This document shows positions 52,061 through 60,795 of a stretch of DNA of 64,000 nucleotides, piece by piece. Both the position numbers and the translations under genes were made by a program. Numbering within the stretch: the stretch's first letter is position 1; every line of letters begins with the position of its first letter. The stretch is taken from positions 185,149 through 249,148 of the forward strand of contig JAJDDD010000010.1 of assembly GCA_029260495.1 (NCBI GenBank), in the 5' to 3' direction. The DNA is from Phycisphaerales bacterium (GTDB lineage Bacteria; Planctomycetota; Phycisphaerae; Phycisphaerales; UBA1924). Under the pieces are notes generated by a model, which had not been told where the DNA came from, did not search any database, and worked only from the letters and a program-made list of their open reading frames with translations.

Positions 52061-54268
52061 ATGGAAGAGCCCTCAAGCGAAAAAAAAATATTCCTAGAGG
52101 CACTGAGCCTGCCTTCGGACGCTCGAGCATCATTTCTGCGCGAGAATGTGAAGGATTCTCAGCAGCGGCAGCGAATTGAGACGCTGCTTCGCCACCACGA
52201 GCTTGCCAGTGAAACGTTCCTTCTGGGTTCGTCGCGGCACGGCGCTGAGATGACTCCAATTTTTACCCCCCCTGCCAAGGTGGGCGACTTCGAAATCATT
52301 GAGCGTGTTGGAGCGGGCGGCATGGGTATCGTGTACCTAGCGACCGACCTTGTTCTACGACGCAGAATTGCTCTCAAGCTCCTTGCCCCTCATCTGACGG
52401 GGTCCGATCGGGCCCGCGGACAATTCCTCCATGAAGCCCGGGTTGCGGCCCGCCTGAGTCACCCGGGCATCGTTCCGGTGTTTTCCTTCGGCGAAGATAA
52501 TGGCGTTGTGTACATCGCCACCGAGTATGTCAACGGCTGCACACTCGCTGATCGCATTGATCGAGCAGCTGAGAAGACGCAATCAACTGACGCGAAACAG
52601 CGCCCACTTGGGCAGAGCTTCTCCATCCATGACTCGCTTATGATAATGGCGGAGGCAGCTGAAGCACTGGAGTACGCGCACCAACACAGCGTCATTCACC
52701 GGGATGTCAAGCCAACAAACATACTGCTCGACGATCACGGCAAGCCGCGGATCACAGACTTTGGCATAGCAAAGGTGTTGACCGATGAAGCGACGCCGTA
52801 CACCTCTGCTGGCGCTGGTAGTTGCCACTACATGAGCCCCGAGCAAGCTGCGCTACGCAGTGTGAAGGTGGATCACCGCTCCGACATCTTCTCTCTTGGA
52901 GCAGTTCTATATGAATGCCTCACGCTGAGTGTGCCGTTTCCAGGTGACACTCGGGAAGAGGTTCTGGAACAGGTGCGACGCGCCAAACCCGAGTCGCCCA
53001 AGTCGATACGCCGGGAGATTCCTCACGACCTAGACACCGTGTGCTTGAAGGCGCTCGAACGAAACCCTCTCCACCGATATCAATCGGCAGCGCATTTTGC
53101 CGCTGACTTGAGAAGCATTGCAGATAATAAACCGATTCTCGCTCGACCGCCGAGTCTCGGGCGTCGGGTTCATGAAACACTGGTGACTCGACGAGTGGCG
53201 CTGATCTCTGCAGCCAGCGCCCTCGGAGGCATTGCCATTGGCGGTCTGTCATTTGTATGGGCTTCCGACGATCGGCCAACTGTATATATCGATTCAGGCC
53301 AAATCAGCGGCGAGGTATATGTACAAACCTTTGACGCGGTCTCCGGAATGTTTACAGCACCTCTGAAATTTGGCCGGACGAACGCCAGCCATCGACTGAC
53401 CCCGGGGCTTCACAGAATTATTGTGTGGTCAGATCGTCAATTCGCTGAGTTGAGCCGAGTATTTGCTGTGGGTGACCACATACGCCTGTCGCTAACTCTC
53501 CACAATCCAGCCATTGTGCACGAGAACATGCGCCGCGTTGAGGGAGGCGCGAAGTCCTTTTTCGATTCAGCGCCATCTGAATACTCTTCGAAAATGCGCA
53601 ATCTTGACGCTTTCTGGATTGATAAAAACGAAGTCTCGAATGCCGACTACCGCGCTTTCGTGGAAGCGACGAACCACCGGCCGCCACCAATCTGGAGCAG
53701 TGAACAATTTGACGCACGATGGGATGCACTTCCAGTGGTGACCGTGACATTCGACGATGCGCAAGCGTACGCCGAATGGGCAGGAAAACGGCTCCCAACC
53801 CATTTGGAGTGGCTACGGGCCGCTCGTGGCACGAGCGGAAATCTCGCGACCTGGCCCACAACCTCTGATCTCACCTTAGAGGACATAACAACTCATGCCA
53901 ATGCGGGAAGAGTCAATGATCAAGTACATAGGCGCTGGACCGATCATCCTGGACAGCTCGAAGCCTACTCACAACATGCAAGACCGGTCAATGAAAGATA
54001 CGGCGATGACACGGTTGGGGGCGTGGTCCACATGTTTGGAAATGTCTCGGAGTACACCGAATCACCGTTTATCGAGCCAAAGACGGACCCGCCAGTCGTT
54101 CATCTGAATCAACGAATTATCGCAGGGAATGCTTGGGGAGACCTCGTCGCATCTCCAGGAAATCTTGAACGGATTGAGCAAGACTTCATGACAGAATCGA
54201 CAATCAGCCGCGGCTTCCGCTGTGCCAAATCTGACGACCTCCTTCAAAAAAATGAGAATCATGAGTGA
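52061..54268 (+). CDS. Membrane Ser/Thr protein kinase with C-terminal formylglycine-enzyme-like domain
   Basis: 735 residues. The N-terminal 70 residues are helical. The kinase domain (about 72-345) has VGAGGMGIVYLA, catalytic-lobe HRDVKPTNIL, ITDFGIAK, and SPEQA in the activation segment. One membrane helix lies near 379-400 (LISAASALGGIAIGGLSFVW). A PEGA-like beta region follows (about 405-490). The last 220 residues resemble FGE/SUMF1 proteins: ISNADYR-like VSNADYRAFVEAT, FDDAQAYAEWAGKRLPTHLEW, MFGNVSEYTES and SRGFRCA. The FGE active cysteines are not evident, so the domain may bind rather than oxidise. Pairs with the sigma factor upstream. Confidence 0.88.
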   Translation: MEEPSSEKKIFLEALSLPSDARASFLRENVKDSQQRQRIETLLRHHELASETFLLGSSRHGAEMTPIFTPPAKVGDFEIIERVGAGGMGIVYLATDLVLRRRIALKLLAPHLTGSDRARGQFLHEARVAARLSHPGIVPVFSFGEDNGVVYIATEYVNGCTLADRIDRAAEKTQSTDAKQRPLGQSFSIHDSLMIMAEAAEALEYAHQHSVIHRDVKPTNILLDDHGKPRITDFGIAKVLTDEATPYTSAGAGSCHYMSPEQAALRSVKVDHRSDIFSLGAVLYECLTLSVPFPGDTREEVLEQVRRAKPESPKSIRREIPHDLDTVCLKALERNPLHRYQSAAHFAADLRSIADNKPILARPPSLGRRVHETLVTRRVALISAASALGGIAIGGLSFVWASDDRPTVYIDSGQISGEVYVQTFDAVSGMFTAPLKFGRTNASHRLTPGLHRIIVWSDRQFAELSRVFAVGDHIRLSLTLHNPAIVHENMRRVEGGAKSFFDSAPSEYSSKMRNLDAFWIDKNEVSNADYRAFVEATNHRPPPIWSSEQFDARWDALPVVTVTFDDAQAYAEWAGKRLPTHLEWLRAARGTSGNLATWPTTSDLTLEDITTHANAGRVNDQVHRRWTDHPGQLEAYSQHARPVNERYGDDTVGGVVHMFGNVSEYTESPFIEPKTDPPVVHLNQRIIAGNAWGDLVASPGNLERIEQDFMTESTISRGFRCAKSDDLLQKNENHE

Positions 54269-54360
54269 CGACTCGTCTCTTCTGCGGTTGTCTAATCAGC
54301 GTCGGGATCAAATATCCCACAACGGTTAGACGATAGCTGAACCGCAGTTGGAGAAAACGA

Positions 54361-54774
54361 ATGAATCTGGTGCCCGGTCAAGCGAATGTATATTTCGAGA
54401 TTGCATTTCCCAAGTTGGCGTCCTCGGACCTTCGTGAACAGATGGCGCAAGCCTGTGCCACAAGAATCAATCAAATCGCATCGCCGGATGTACGGAAAAC
54501 ATGGTTAAATCAGCCCTATGGCGGTGGGAATGATCCCACAGCGATACTCGCTCTCGCTGAGAAGACACTAAAGGGCGCAAATGAGCCCATCGGATTGTCA
54601 ACAGAAGACCTGACGGATTTCTACTGCTGGCAGGGAGAAGACCGCACCTGCTACAGCACACTTGAGCCGCTCTCTGGCGGGCAATCTATCGTAATTGAAG
54701 CGTCGGCGGGAGGACTACAACTTGAATGTCCCCTGCTGCTCATGGTGGCCACAATGCAAATAGAATCGACATAG
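54361..54774 (+). CDS. Hypothetical protein downstream of the kinase
   Basis: 137 residues with GGAG seven bases before ATG 54361, which supports translation. Mixed alpha/beta look: YFEIAFPKLASSDLREQMAQ, DPTAILALAEKTLKGANE, LTDFYCWQGEDRTCYSTLEP. No known family or signal peptide. Same strand as the sigma factor and kinase, so likely in their operon. Confidence 0.5.
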   Translation: MNLVPGQANVYFEIAFPKLASSDLREQMAQACATRINQIASPDVRKTWLNQPYGGGNDPTAILALAEKTLKGANEPIGLSTEDLTDFYCWQGEDRTCYSTLEPLSGGQSIVIEASAGGLQLECPLLLMVATMQIEST

Positions 54775-54911
54775 CCGGTATTCATGTCGAGGTGGACGGG
54801 ATTTCGATCTGTAACCTTCGGATCGATAGTCCGAGTGAGCCCGAACAAGAACCACCTTCAAAAGGCGAAGAACCACCCTCACATAGCCCAGAAAACGATT
54901 CACCGGCGTGA
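54726..54911 (+). CDS. Possible small protein overlapping the previous one
   Basis: 61 residues beginning inside the previous gene in another frame, with GGGAGG 15 bases upstream. The segment DIAGIHVEVDGISICNLRID followed by a Pro/Glu/Ser tail reads like a strand-rich domain with a disordered end. It could instead be the original C-terminus of the preceding protein displaced by a frameshift near 54726-54774. Confidence 0.3.
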   Translation: MSPAAHGGHNANRIDIAGIHVEVDGISICNLRIDSPSEPEQEPPSKGEEPPSHSPENDSPA

Positions 54912-55087
54912 GTCGGGTAGCCAGTTGGGTGTGAGTCGGGCTTCAGTCGGGACGCAATGGAGAACGCAACGAGCATCTTCCAAACCCTTGGATTGATAAT
55001 CCGATGGTGCTGCACGCGTCTGGCTGAACTGGCGCACCCATTGCGAAGATCATGAGACCCCAAGAACCAAACCAAATCACCTCCCAC
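54912..55087. other. Intergenic remnant
   Basis: 176 bases; no gene, repeat or site recognised. Confidence 0.4.
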
Positions 55088-55359
55088 TCACGAAATGGCC
55101 TTTCCAACATCCGCTCTCCTTGGAGCGGCGCGAGAGGCTCCGATGATAATGTCGTCGATACCGTCCCCGTTCACGTCGCCCGCTGCAGAAACGGAACAGC
55201 CACTTCGGTCTTGCTCGCCGATGCCGTTGAGAACGAAGCCGTTGGTTCCGTTCAAAGAGGAAGCTCAAACGAATCGCCAAACGGGCCAGCGATGAGAGCC
55301 TGCGTTGAGCCAGCAAGAACAACAAGAGCAGCGGCGGGTGCGAACGTATGCTTGTTCAT
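55088..55359 (-). pseudogene. 5' fragment of an FG-GAP/integrin-alpha-like gene, frameshifted
   Basis: From ATG 55359 (AGGA upstream) the minus strand encodes a signal peptide, MNKHTFAPAAALVVLAGST, then FGDSFELPL and a stop. Shifting by one base restores SLNGTNGFVLNG, DRSGCSVSAAGDVNGDGIDD and IIIGAS, the exact opening of planctomycete exported FG-GAP proteins, before it ends at TGA 55088-55090. The gene is thus frameshifted and truncated after one repeat. Full-length relatives carry several repeats. Confidence 0.7.
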
Positions 55360-55500
55360 AGGAGTATCCTCTGGCAGGCTGTGCTGGAGCAGCGTACGGC
55401 AGAAGAACCCTGTTTCAAAATGGATTGCCGCGACAGCGGGGGCTCTTCAGCAAAAAACCCCGCTAATGTGTTCCGTTCGCATCTGGCAGAACACGATCAG

Positions 55501-55681
55501 GCGGAGCCCACGGGGATTCGAACATGGTGCAAAACCTACGGGGAAAAATGAAATTTCAGAATCCCCTGTCACAAATTCCGCCACACTGTACCCAGACGAC
55601 CCCGAACTCGCTTGCATCAGCGACCGGTGGCCCATGCTCCCGCAACCCATCCGACGAGCCATCATGGCACTGATTGAGTAA
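55501..55681 (+). repeat. Diverged direct repeat, copy 2: tRNA-like end plus integrase C-terminal relic
   Basis: Partner of 49601-49778. Bases 55501-55523, read on the minus strand (GTTCGAATCCCCGTGGGCTC...), look like a tRNA T-loop, T-stem and acceptor 3' side; the 5' T-stem strand does not match, so this is not a tRNA gene. The integrase-like tail at 55567-55681 encodes VTNSATL ... ALIE and a stop. Attachment-site origin is inferred. Confidence 0.55.
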
Positions 55682-55799
55682 ATCGGGGTTCGTGTGCTGT
55701 AGCCTATCAACGCCGTTTCCGCGATTCGTGATCCATGGCCAATCCTCCTGATTCGCCGGATTCAGAAAATACCGGCTGGACTCTGTTTGGGGGGAAAGG

Positions 55800-55886
55800 T
55801 CACCACTGCTCGATGAGCACCCGCGCTTCCTTCAGCGTGTCGAATCGCTCTCGGGCCAGCAGCTCGTCACGCAGCTTGCCGTTGCA
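55800..55886 (-). pseudogene. Tail fragment of an IS3-family transposase (OrfB)
   Basis: The minus strand reads NGKLRDELLARERFDTLKEA then RVLIEQW and a stop. This matches the conserved end of the IS3 integrase core (N-G-K-x-R-D-E-L-L-N...). Only about 28 codons are left, with no terminal repeats nearby, so it is a relic. Confidence 0.75.
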
Positions 55887-55911
55887 AACGCCAGTAGGCT
55901 CGCACGACGAA

Positions 55912-58900
55912 TCAGCTCTCATCATCGTCATCATCTCCGCCGTCAGCTGTGGCAGCCTTAACAGCCAGGAGCTTGCGCAACTCGATTATGTCGCCGCCAC
56001 CGGGTGCCTCGGCATGTTTTGCGAGCAAGCTCATCAGGATCTGGGTACCAAGGTCGGATGCGCCCTCCGACTCTGTAGACCCGACGGGGGTTGGAGCGGC
56101 CAACACCCGCACCAACATTTCACGACGGCTTGAGTTCTTCGCCAGGTCAGTGGCAACAATCGCGATCGTCGTATCTCCGGGTGGGAGTGTCTCCGGGCCC
56201 TCAAGCCGAACGTGGGGATCCGGATCACGATCATCAGTGACCGTGATGTCTAATAGGGAGGGGACCAGCGCATTTGTTGGGAGTCCTGTCAGGGCGATCG
56301 GGCCAATCTGGATCACTGCGGGCCCATCGATCTGGGGCGGTGTCGTATCAGGGTCCCAGGGCCCAACCAGCGAAGCGCTTTGCGGTCCCTCCTGAAGGTC
56401 GAACGCGCGGACTCGAGCCCGCCATATACCGGTGGGCCCGTCCGCGATGACTTGCTCCACGTTATTAAGATGATCGCGGCCCCGCGCGGCTGGTTGCAGG
56501 TTCAGTTCGCTTACGGGGTGAATGGCGAATAGGCCCTGCACTTCCAGTCTCGCGAGCGTCTCGACGACGATCGGCACCCCGGGCATCTGCTCCTCAGGCG
56601 ACAAGTGTCTCCCAGTGCCATCAGCGGCGAGGACCCTCTGGTTTGGCGCGAACGGGTAGCTGATAGTGCCGTCCGGTGCGATGAGTTCGAGATCCAAGTC
56701 GTTCACCAGGAGCGGAGAGCGACTGGTCTGCGCTGACGCAGTTGCCGCAGGATCGTCCCAGGCGAGCGTCACCTTGACCGGCATCGAATCCGCTTCGAAT
56801 GTCACTTCCCAGACGTCACCGGTTTCTTCGAACTCGCGCTCCATGATCCCGGCCCGTTTCACCATGGCGACAGCAGCGGCGGAGTCGACTAGCCCCCAGC
56901 CTGTCACGAAGTCTGGTCCAGAGAAACACGCAATCGCGCCGTCAATATTTGCGAGGGTCGTGTTGTTGAGCTCCGCATCCGGATCACTCGACCAGTCGAT
57001 ATCACGGGCAGTGTGAATAAGGAGCGCCCTGAGCGTTGAAGGCAGAGGGCGGCAATTCGCGATGTCGGAGTGGAAGCGCCGTTGCCAGGCATCCAGCATC
57101 AAGGCGATCACCCCGGCTACGGCTGGACTGGCCATGCTCGTCCCGGTATCAAGGACATAGCCATCGAGTCGAAAGCTACTCGTCGATATGATCTCCGTAC
57201 CGGTTGCGACCACGTCGGGCTTGAGTCGGCCGTCTGTGGTTGGCCCGAGGCTGCTCGTGCCTCGTATACGTTCAGGTACGGTTGAGGCGTCCCAATTGCC
57301 GACGAGAATCGCGTTCTTGTGTTGTTTGGTAAGGGAGAAATAGCCGTGGGCCCCGGCATTCCCCGCAGAGAACACGATCGAAGTTGGCGGTATCGGTAGG
57401 CCCTCATACTCGGCGTCGCCCCGAATAATCTGATCGCCCAGTTGGTTTAATCCGTTGTACTCGCCGCCTTGTGACACACCAATCGAAGCGTTGATCACAT
57501 GCGCCTGGTGATCGACAATGGTCGAATAGAAGCGTTGCGCGTTGCGCAGGTCACTGAATAGAACAAGGCCGCATCCGGGCGACATGCCTCGCCACTGGTA
57601 CGGTTCACCCGTGTTTGCGTTGCCTTGAGCATCAGCGCCATGACTCTGCTCACCGCTCGAACCCATGATCCCGACGACGTGAGTCGCATGTTCCACGTTG
57701 TGGTCCCAATGGTTCGCGTCGCCACAGGTTCCGGACGGCCATTGGCGGTAGACGACCCGTCCGCGGAAATCCCGGTGTCGGGAGTCGGGCTCGCAGCGTT
57801 CTGCATTCGCCACACGAACGCCGTCCAGATCGAGGTCTCCGAACAATACGGCGGAACGGCCACGCGCGCCGGCGGGCAGAGGGATTGCGAATGCACCGGC
57901 AGGCTCGAGCGAGCGGTCTGATCCCCAGCCGGTTGACCGGAACAGGAACATCTGTCCGTCTGCGTTTGCAATGACAAGGTCATCGGAACCATCGCCGTCG
58001 AGATCTGCGATTGCCGGGGCGGCATGCTCGCCAACGTCGATGGGCTCGCCGTCCGCCTTGAGCAGAGTCCCTGGTTCAAGAAGTGGGGTCGATGGAGATC
58101 CGCTGTTGCCAAAGGCGACGACCGTTCCGTCTGCCGCTCCGACGATGAGGTCGAGGTCACCGTCGTCGTCGATATCTTCCACGATGGGCTTTGCGTCTCC
58201 TGCGACGAGCGACGGACCGGTGAGGGGAATCGGTGAGGCGAACGAAGCGATCCGATCCTGGGTCTCGTTCTTCACAAACCACAGGCGCGCCTCACCATTC
58301 CCGACGATTAGGTCTTCGTTACCATCGCCATCAACGTCCCAGACACATGGTGCCGCATTCGTCCCGACGTCCATAGTTCCGGTGCCGTCCGGTATCGGCC
58401 CCACGGACACGTAGTTTGGCGCTGCGTCCGTGCCGAGGTTGACGAAAGCAAAGATGGTTCCTTCCCCCGTGCCGACGAGGAGATCGACTACTCCGTCACC
58501 ATTAATCTCCATCCGAACGGGGACGGCATTGGACCCTACGTCCATCGCGACATCATTGATCGTCAGTGGCTTCGGACTTGCGAATAGCGGCTTGAATACT
58601 GTGCCCTCGTTTTCGACGAACCAGACATGCCCATCCTCCGTCCCGAAGAGAGCGTCGAGATCGCCTCGTCCGGACAGCAGGTAGACCATCGGACGATGAC
58701 CGGGGCGAGGCGCATGCAGTTCATCGACACGTGTCGCGGCTCGGGTGACGTCATTCTCGGGTACCAAAGGCATCGGTGCGGCCTCAATCCATGTGACGGC
58801 CGGACTGTTGGCAAGTTCACGAATCTGCTGAGTGCCGACCGTGACAACCCATGCGTTGTCGTTAAATCGCTCGGATCGGCTGCAAAGCGAAATAAGGCCC

Positions 58901-59820
58901 ATCATCTCGTCGATGGATGTGCCACGGAGGAAATGGACCGTCAGATTGACTGTTCCATCCTCGTTGAGCACGTATGGTCGAGTTTCGCTCTCGATGTTGC
59001 TCGCGGTTCTTACAGTGAATCGAGAGAATCGCCCAAGATCGATGCTAGACTCAATTTTGTCACGCGGACGAAGGGGTGCCAGGCCTCTGATAAGCCCGTT
59101 CTGCCAGGCATCCGGTTTGCCAACGACGGTGAGAAACGAGGCCGGCTCGTGCTCCGGCGTCGCAGGCTGCGGTCGAAACGCCAGGATGTCAGGACGCGTG
59201 ATCGCGACCTGGTAGGTATTGTTCGCGACCCTGTCGAGCAATTCGATGCCCCGCTCCTTCAGCAGGCGGCGCTGCTCAGGGGACGGCGCCTGGGCCAGCC
59301 GAATGAGGGCTGCGTAACGGGGTGACTCACTCTCGATTAACGACCGGACGAACAGCTCCGAGGACGTTTCGTCGACGACCACTGTGCGATCGTGAACCTT
59401 CACGAGCCCCGGTCTAGGCTGTCCCCTCGGCCACTGTGCGAACAGCGTGCCTAGTGCCTCGTCATCGCGGTACCGAGCAGCAATCCGAATCTGCCAGCAT
59501 ACGGTGTGCGCGATCCGCTCCTCGTCGAGCTCGACGTCAATCGATAGTGGGCTCGGCCCCGTCGTCGTTCTAATGGGAGTGTCAGCACCGGAGGGCCAGA
59601 TGGAAAGGACCAACTCCGTCGGCGGACCCGACCATGCGGCTGTCGCCTGCAATCGACCCGAACGATGGACATCCACGATGAGGGCGTCGGTTTCTCCGGT
59701 TCGTAGCGAGAAATCCCGTTTCCGCTCAAGGCGGTCCTGACCGAATGTCTGGGCTGTGAAAAGGGCGCATGAGAATCCAGCCAAAACGATTAGCCAATGA
59801 AAGGTCATTGTGTCGCGCAT
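55912..59820 (-). CDS. Secreted subtilisin-like (S8) protease with inserted FG-GAP beta-propeller
   Basis: 1302 residues. Signal peptide 5-27, pro-domain about 150-215 (YAALIRLAQAPSPEQRRLL). Residues about 375-660 are six FG-GAP-like blades (VDGDGNEDLIVGNGEA, IDDDGDLDLIVGAADG, LDGDGSDDLVIANADG). The S8 catalytic part follows: H711 in EHATHVVG, N821 in SAGNAG, S895 in GTSMASP. At the position expected for the catalytic Asp the sequence is VRVANAERCEPDSRHRDF, placing E674 where related enzymes have D. A beta-sandwich C-terminus ends in DDDDDES. AGGA precedes the start. It is the last gene of the four-gene operon with the TNTNNNIF protein, 20 bases after the HTTM gene. Confidence 0.88.
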   Translation of the reverse strand: MRDTMTFHWLIVLAGFSCALFTAQTFGQDRLERKRDFSLRTGETDALIVDVHRSGRLQATAAWSGPPTELVLSIWPSGADTPIRTTTGPSPLSIDVELDEERIAHTVCWQIRIAARYRDDEALGTLFAQWPRGQPRPGLVKVHDRTVVVDETSSELFVRSLIESESPRYAALIRLAQAPSPEQRRLLKERGIELLDRVANNTYQVAITRPDILAFRPQPATPEHEPASFLTVVGKPDAWQNGLIRGLAPLRPRDKIESSIDLGRFSRFTVRTASNIESETRPYVLNEDGTVNLTVHFLRGTSIDEMMGLISLCSRSERFNDNAWVVTVGTQQIRELANSPAVTWIEAAPMPLVPENDVTRAATRVDELHAPRPGHRPMVYLLSGRGDLDALFGTEDGHVWFVENEGTVFKPLFASPKPLTINDVAMDVGSNAVPVRMEINGDGVVDLLVGTGEGTIFAFVNLGTDAAPNYVSVGPIPDGTGTMDVGTNAAPCVWDVDGDGNEDLIVGNGEARLWFVKNETQDRIASFASPIPLTGPSLVAGDAKPIVEDIDDDGDLDLIVGAADGTVVAFGNSGSPSTPLLEPGTLLKADGEPIDVGEHAAPAIADLDGDGSDDLVIANADGQMFLFRSTGWGSDRSLEPAGAFAIPLPAGARGRSAVLFGDLDLDGVRVANAERCEPDSRHRDFRGRVVYRQWPSGTCGDANHWDHNVEHATHVVGIMGSSGEQSHGADAQGNANTGEPYQWRGMSPGCGLVLFSDLRNAQRFYSTIVDHQAHVINASIGVSQGGEYNGLNQLGDQIIRGDAEYEGLPIPPTSIVFSAGNAGAHGYFSLTKQHKNAILVGNWDASTVPERIRGTSSLGPTTDGRLKPDVVATGTEIISTSSFRLDGYVLDTGTSMASPAVAGVIALMLDAWQRRFHSDIANCRPLPSTLRALLIHTARDIDWSSDPDAELNNTTLANIDGAIACFSGPDFVTGWGLVDSAAAVAMVKRAGIMEREFEETGDVWEVTFEADSMPVKVTLAWDDPAATASAQTSRSPLLVNDLDLELIAPDGTISYPFAPNQRVLAADGTGRHLSPEEQMPGVPIVVETLARLEVQGLFAIHPVSELNLQPAARGRDHLNNVEQVIADGPTGIWRARVRAFDLQEGPQSASLVGPWDPDTTPPQIDGPAVIQIGPIALTGLPTNALVPSLLDITVTDDRDPDPHVRLEGPETLPPGDTTIAIVATDLAKNSSRREMLVRVLAAPTPVGSTESEGASDLGTQILMSLLAKHAEAPGGGDIIELRKLLAVKAATADGGDDDDDES

Positions 59821-59840
59821 CGAAAGTGATCCTGCACTTA

Positions 59841-60785
59841 CTATGTTGATTGAACTGGGCGGGGTGTCCGCGTATCGACCGTATTGCGAGATGCGAATTT
59901 TGTACGGATGTCTTTCACCGCGTCATGCCCGAATGCGCCGAGGTTAAGGATGACCATGATGAATGCAAACAGCCACATACCCATGAACAATCCGATGCCA
60001 AGATGGAAACCGCACGTTGCAAGAAGCCAGGGCACGCGTGTCCGTGGCCACCACATCATAAATGCGTAGCCGACTTCGATCAGAAGGACCGACCATCCCA
60101 GGAGCATGGCAAGCCACGGAACGCTGGCGAGCCAAGAGAAGTCAAGCTGCCCGAAGACCGGCAGCGTCAGAGATCTCCACACAGCGTCGCCGTTCCACCA
60201 TTGGATACCCTTGGCCTTTTCGAGTCCGGCACTCGCGTAAACGATGCACATCTGAATCTGCAGCATTCTGCGGGTGACCCCCGCCTCCACTGACGGGGTT
60301 ATGGCCCGTCGCTGGAGCAATGCCGGTAGAGAAACAGCTGCCCCCGCAGGCATGATGATGCAGTAGAATAGGCCGATGTGTGTAAAGTAATCCATACCGT
60401 ATAGCAATCCGGCGCTGCCGTACATCAAGAGAAGGTGCAGGCACCAGGCTGTAGCGGCAGCAAACCGGGTCCACACTCCGAGAAGCAGCTGGACCAACGC
60501 AGCGACGTAGGTCCAGAGGATCGCATAGACCGCCTCGTTCGCCGACAGCCCGAACTTGCCCAAGAACAGCGCTACATTGCCCAGGTGGGGGAGTGGTTCA
60601 GGAAGCGTGCCGCGCGTGATCGCCCACTGTATGAAGCCGTACTGGCCGTAGACTTCCATGAGTGAATCGCGCACTGACCAGAGCTTTAGCAGGCAGAACA
60701 GCGCCATCGCGATACGAAACCAACCCAGGGATCGGGGGGAATCCGCCCGTTCAAAAGCTGCAACAACTCTCTTCAGCAAACGCAT
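59841..60785 (-). CDS. HTTM-domain membrane protein (SdpB / vitamin-K carboxylase-like)
   Basis: 314 residues from ATG 60785 (GAGG seven bases upstream). Seven or more membrane helices with HTTM family features: SPRSLGWFRIAMALFCLLKL, the H-x-G after YGMDYFTHIGLFY, and YASAGLEKAKGIQWWNGDAVW, an 'Y..aGleKl.g..W.dG.A' motif found in HTTM/SdpB proteins. SdpB is needed to mature the SDP toxin peptide in Bacillus; vitamin K carboxylases share this fold. The stop of the previous gene is 10 bases away. It probably matures the first gene's product; that is inference. Confidence 0.85.
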   Translation of the reverse strand: MRLLKRVVAAFERADSPRSLGWFRIAMALFCLLKLWSVRDSLMEVYGQYGFIQWAITRGTLPEPLPHLGNVALFLGKFGLSANEAVYAILWTYVAALVQLLLGVWTRFAAATAWCLHLLLMYGSAGLLYGMDYFTHIGLFYCIIMPAGAAVSLPALLQRRAITPSVEAGVTRRMLQIQMCIVYASAGLEKAKGIQWWNGDAVWRSLTLPVFGQLDFSWLASVPWLAMLLGWSVLLIEVGYAFMMWWPRTRVPWLLATCGFHLGIGLFMGMWLFAFIMVILNLGAFGHDAVKDIRTKFASRNTVDTRTPRPVQST

Positions 60786-60795
60786 GGCGCGTCCT

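Noticed and set aside
55501..55523. tRNA-like sequence GTTCGAATCCCCGTGGGCTC on the minus strand
   Set aside because: The 5' half of the T-stem does not pair and no anticodon arm is present, so it is not a tRNA gene.
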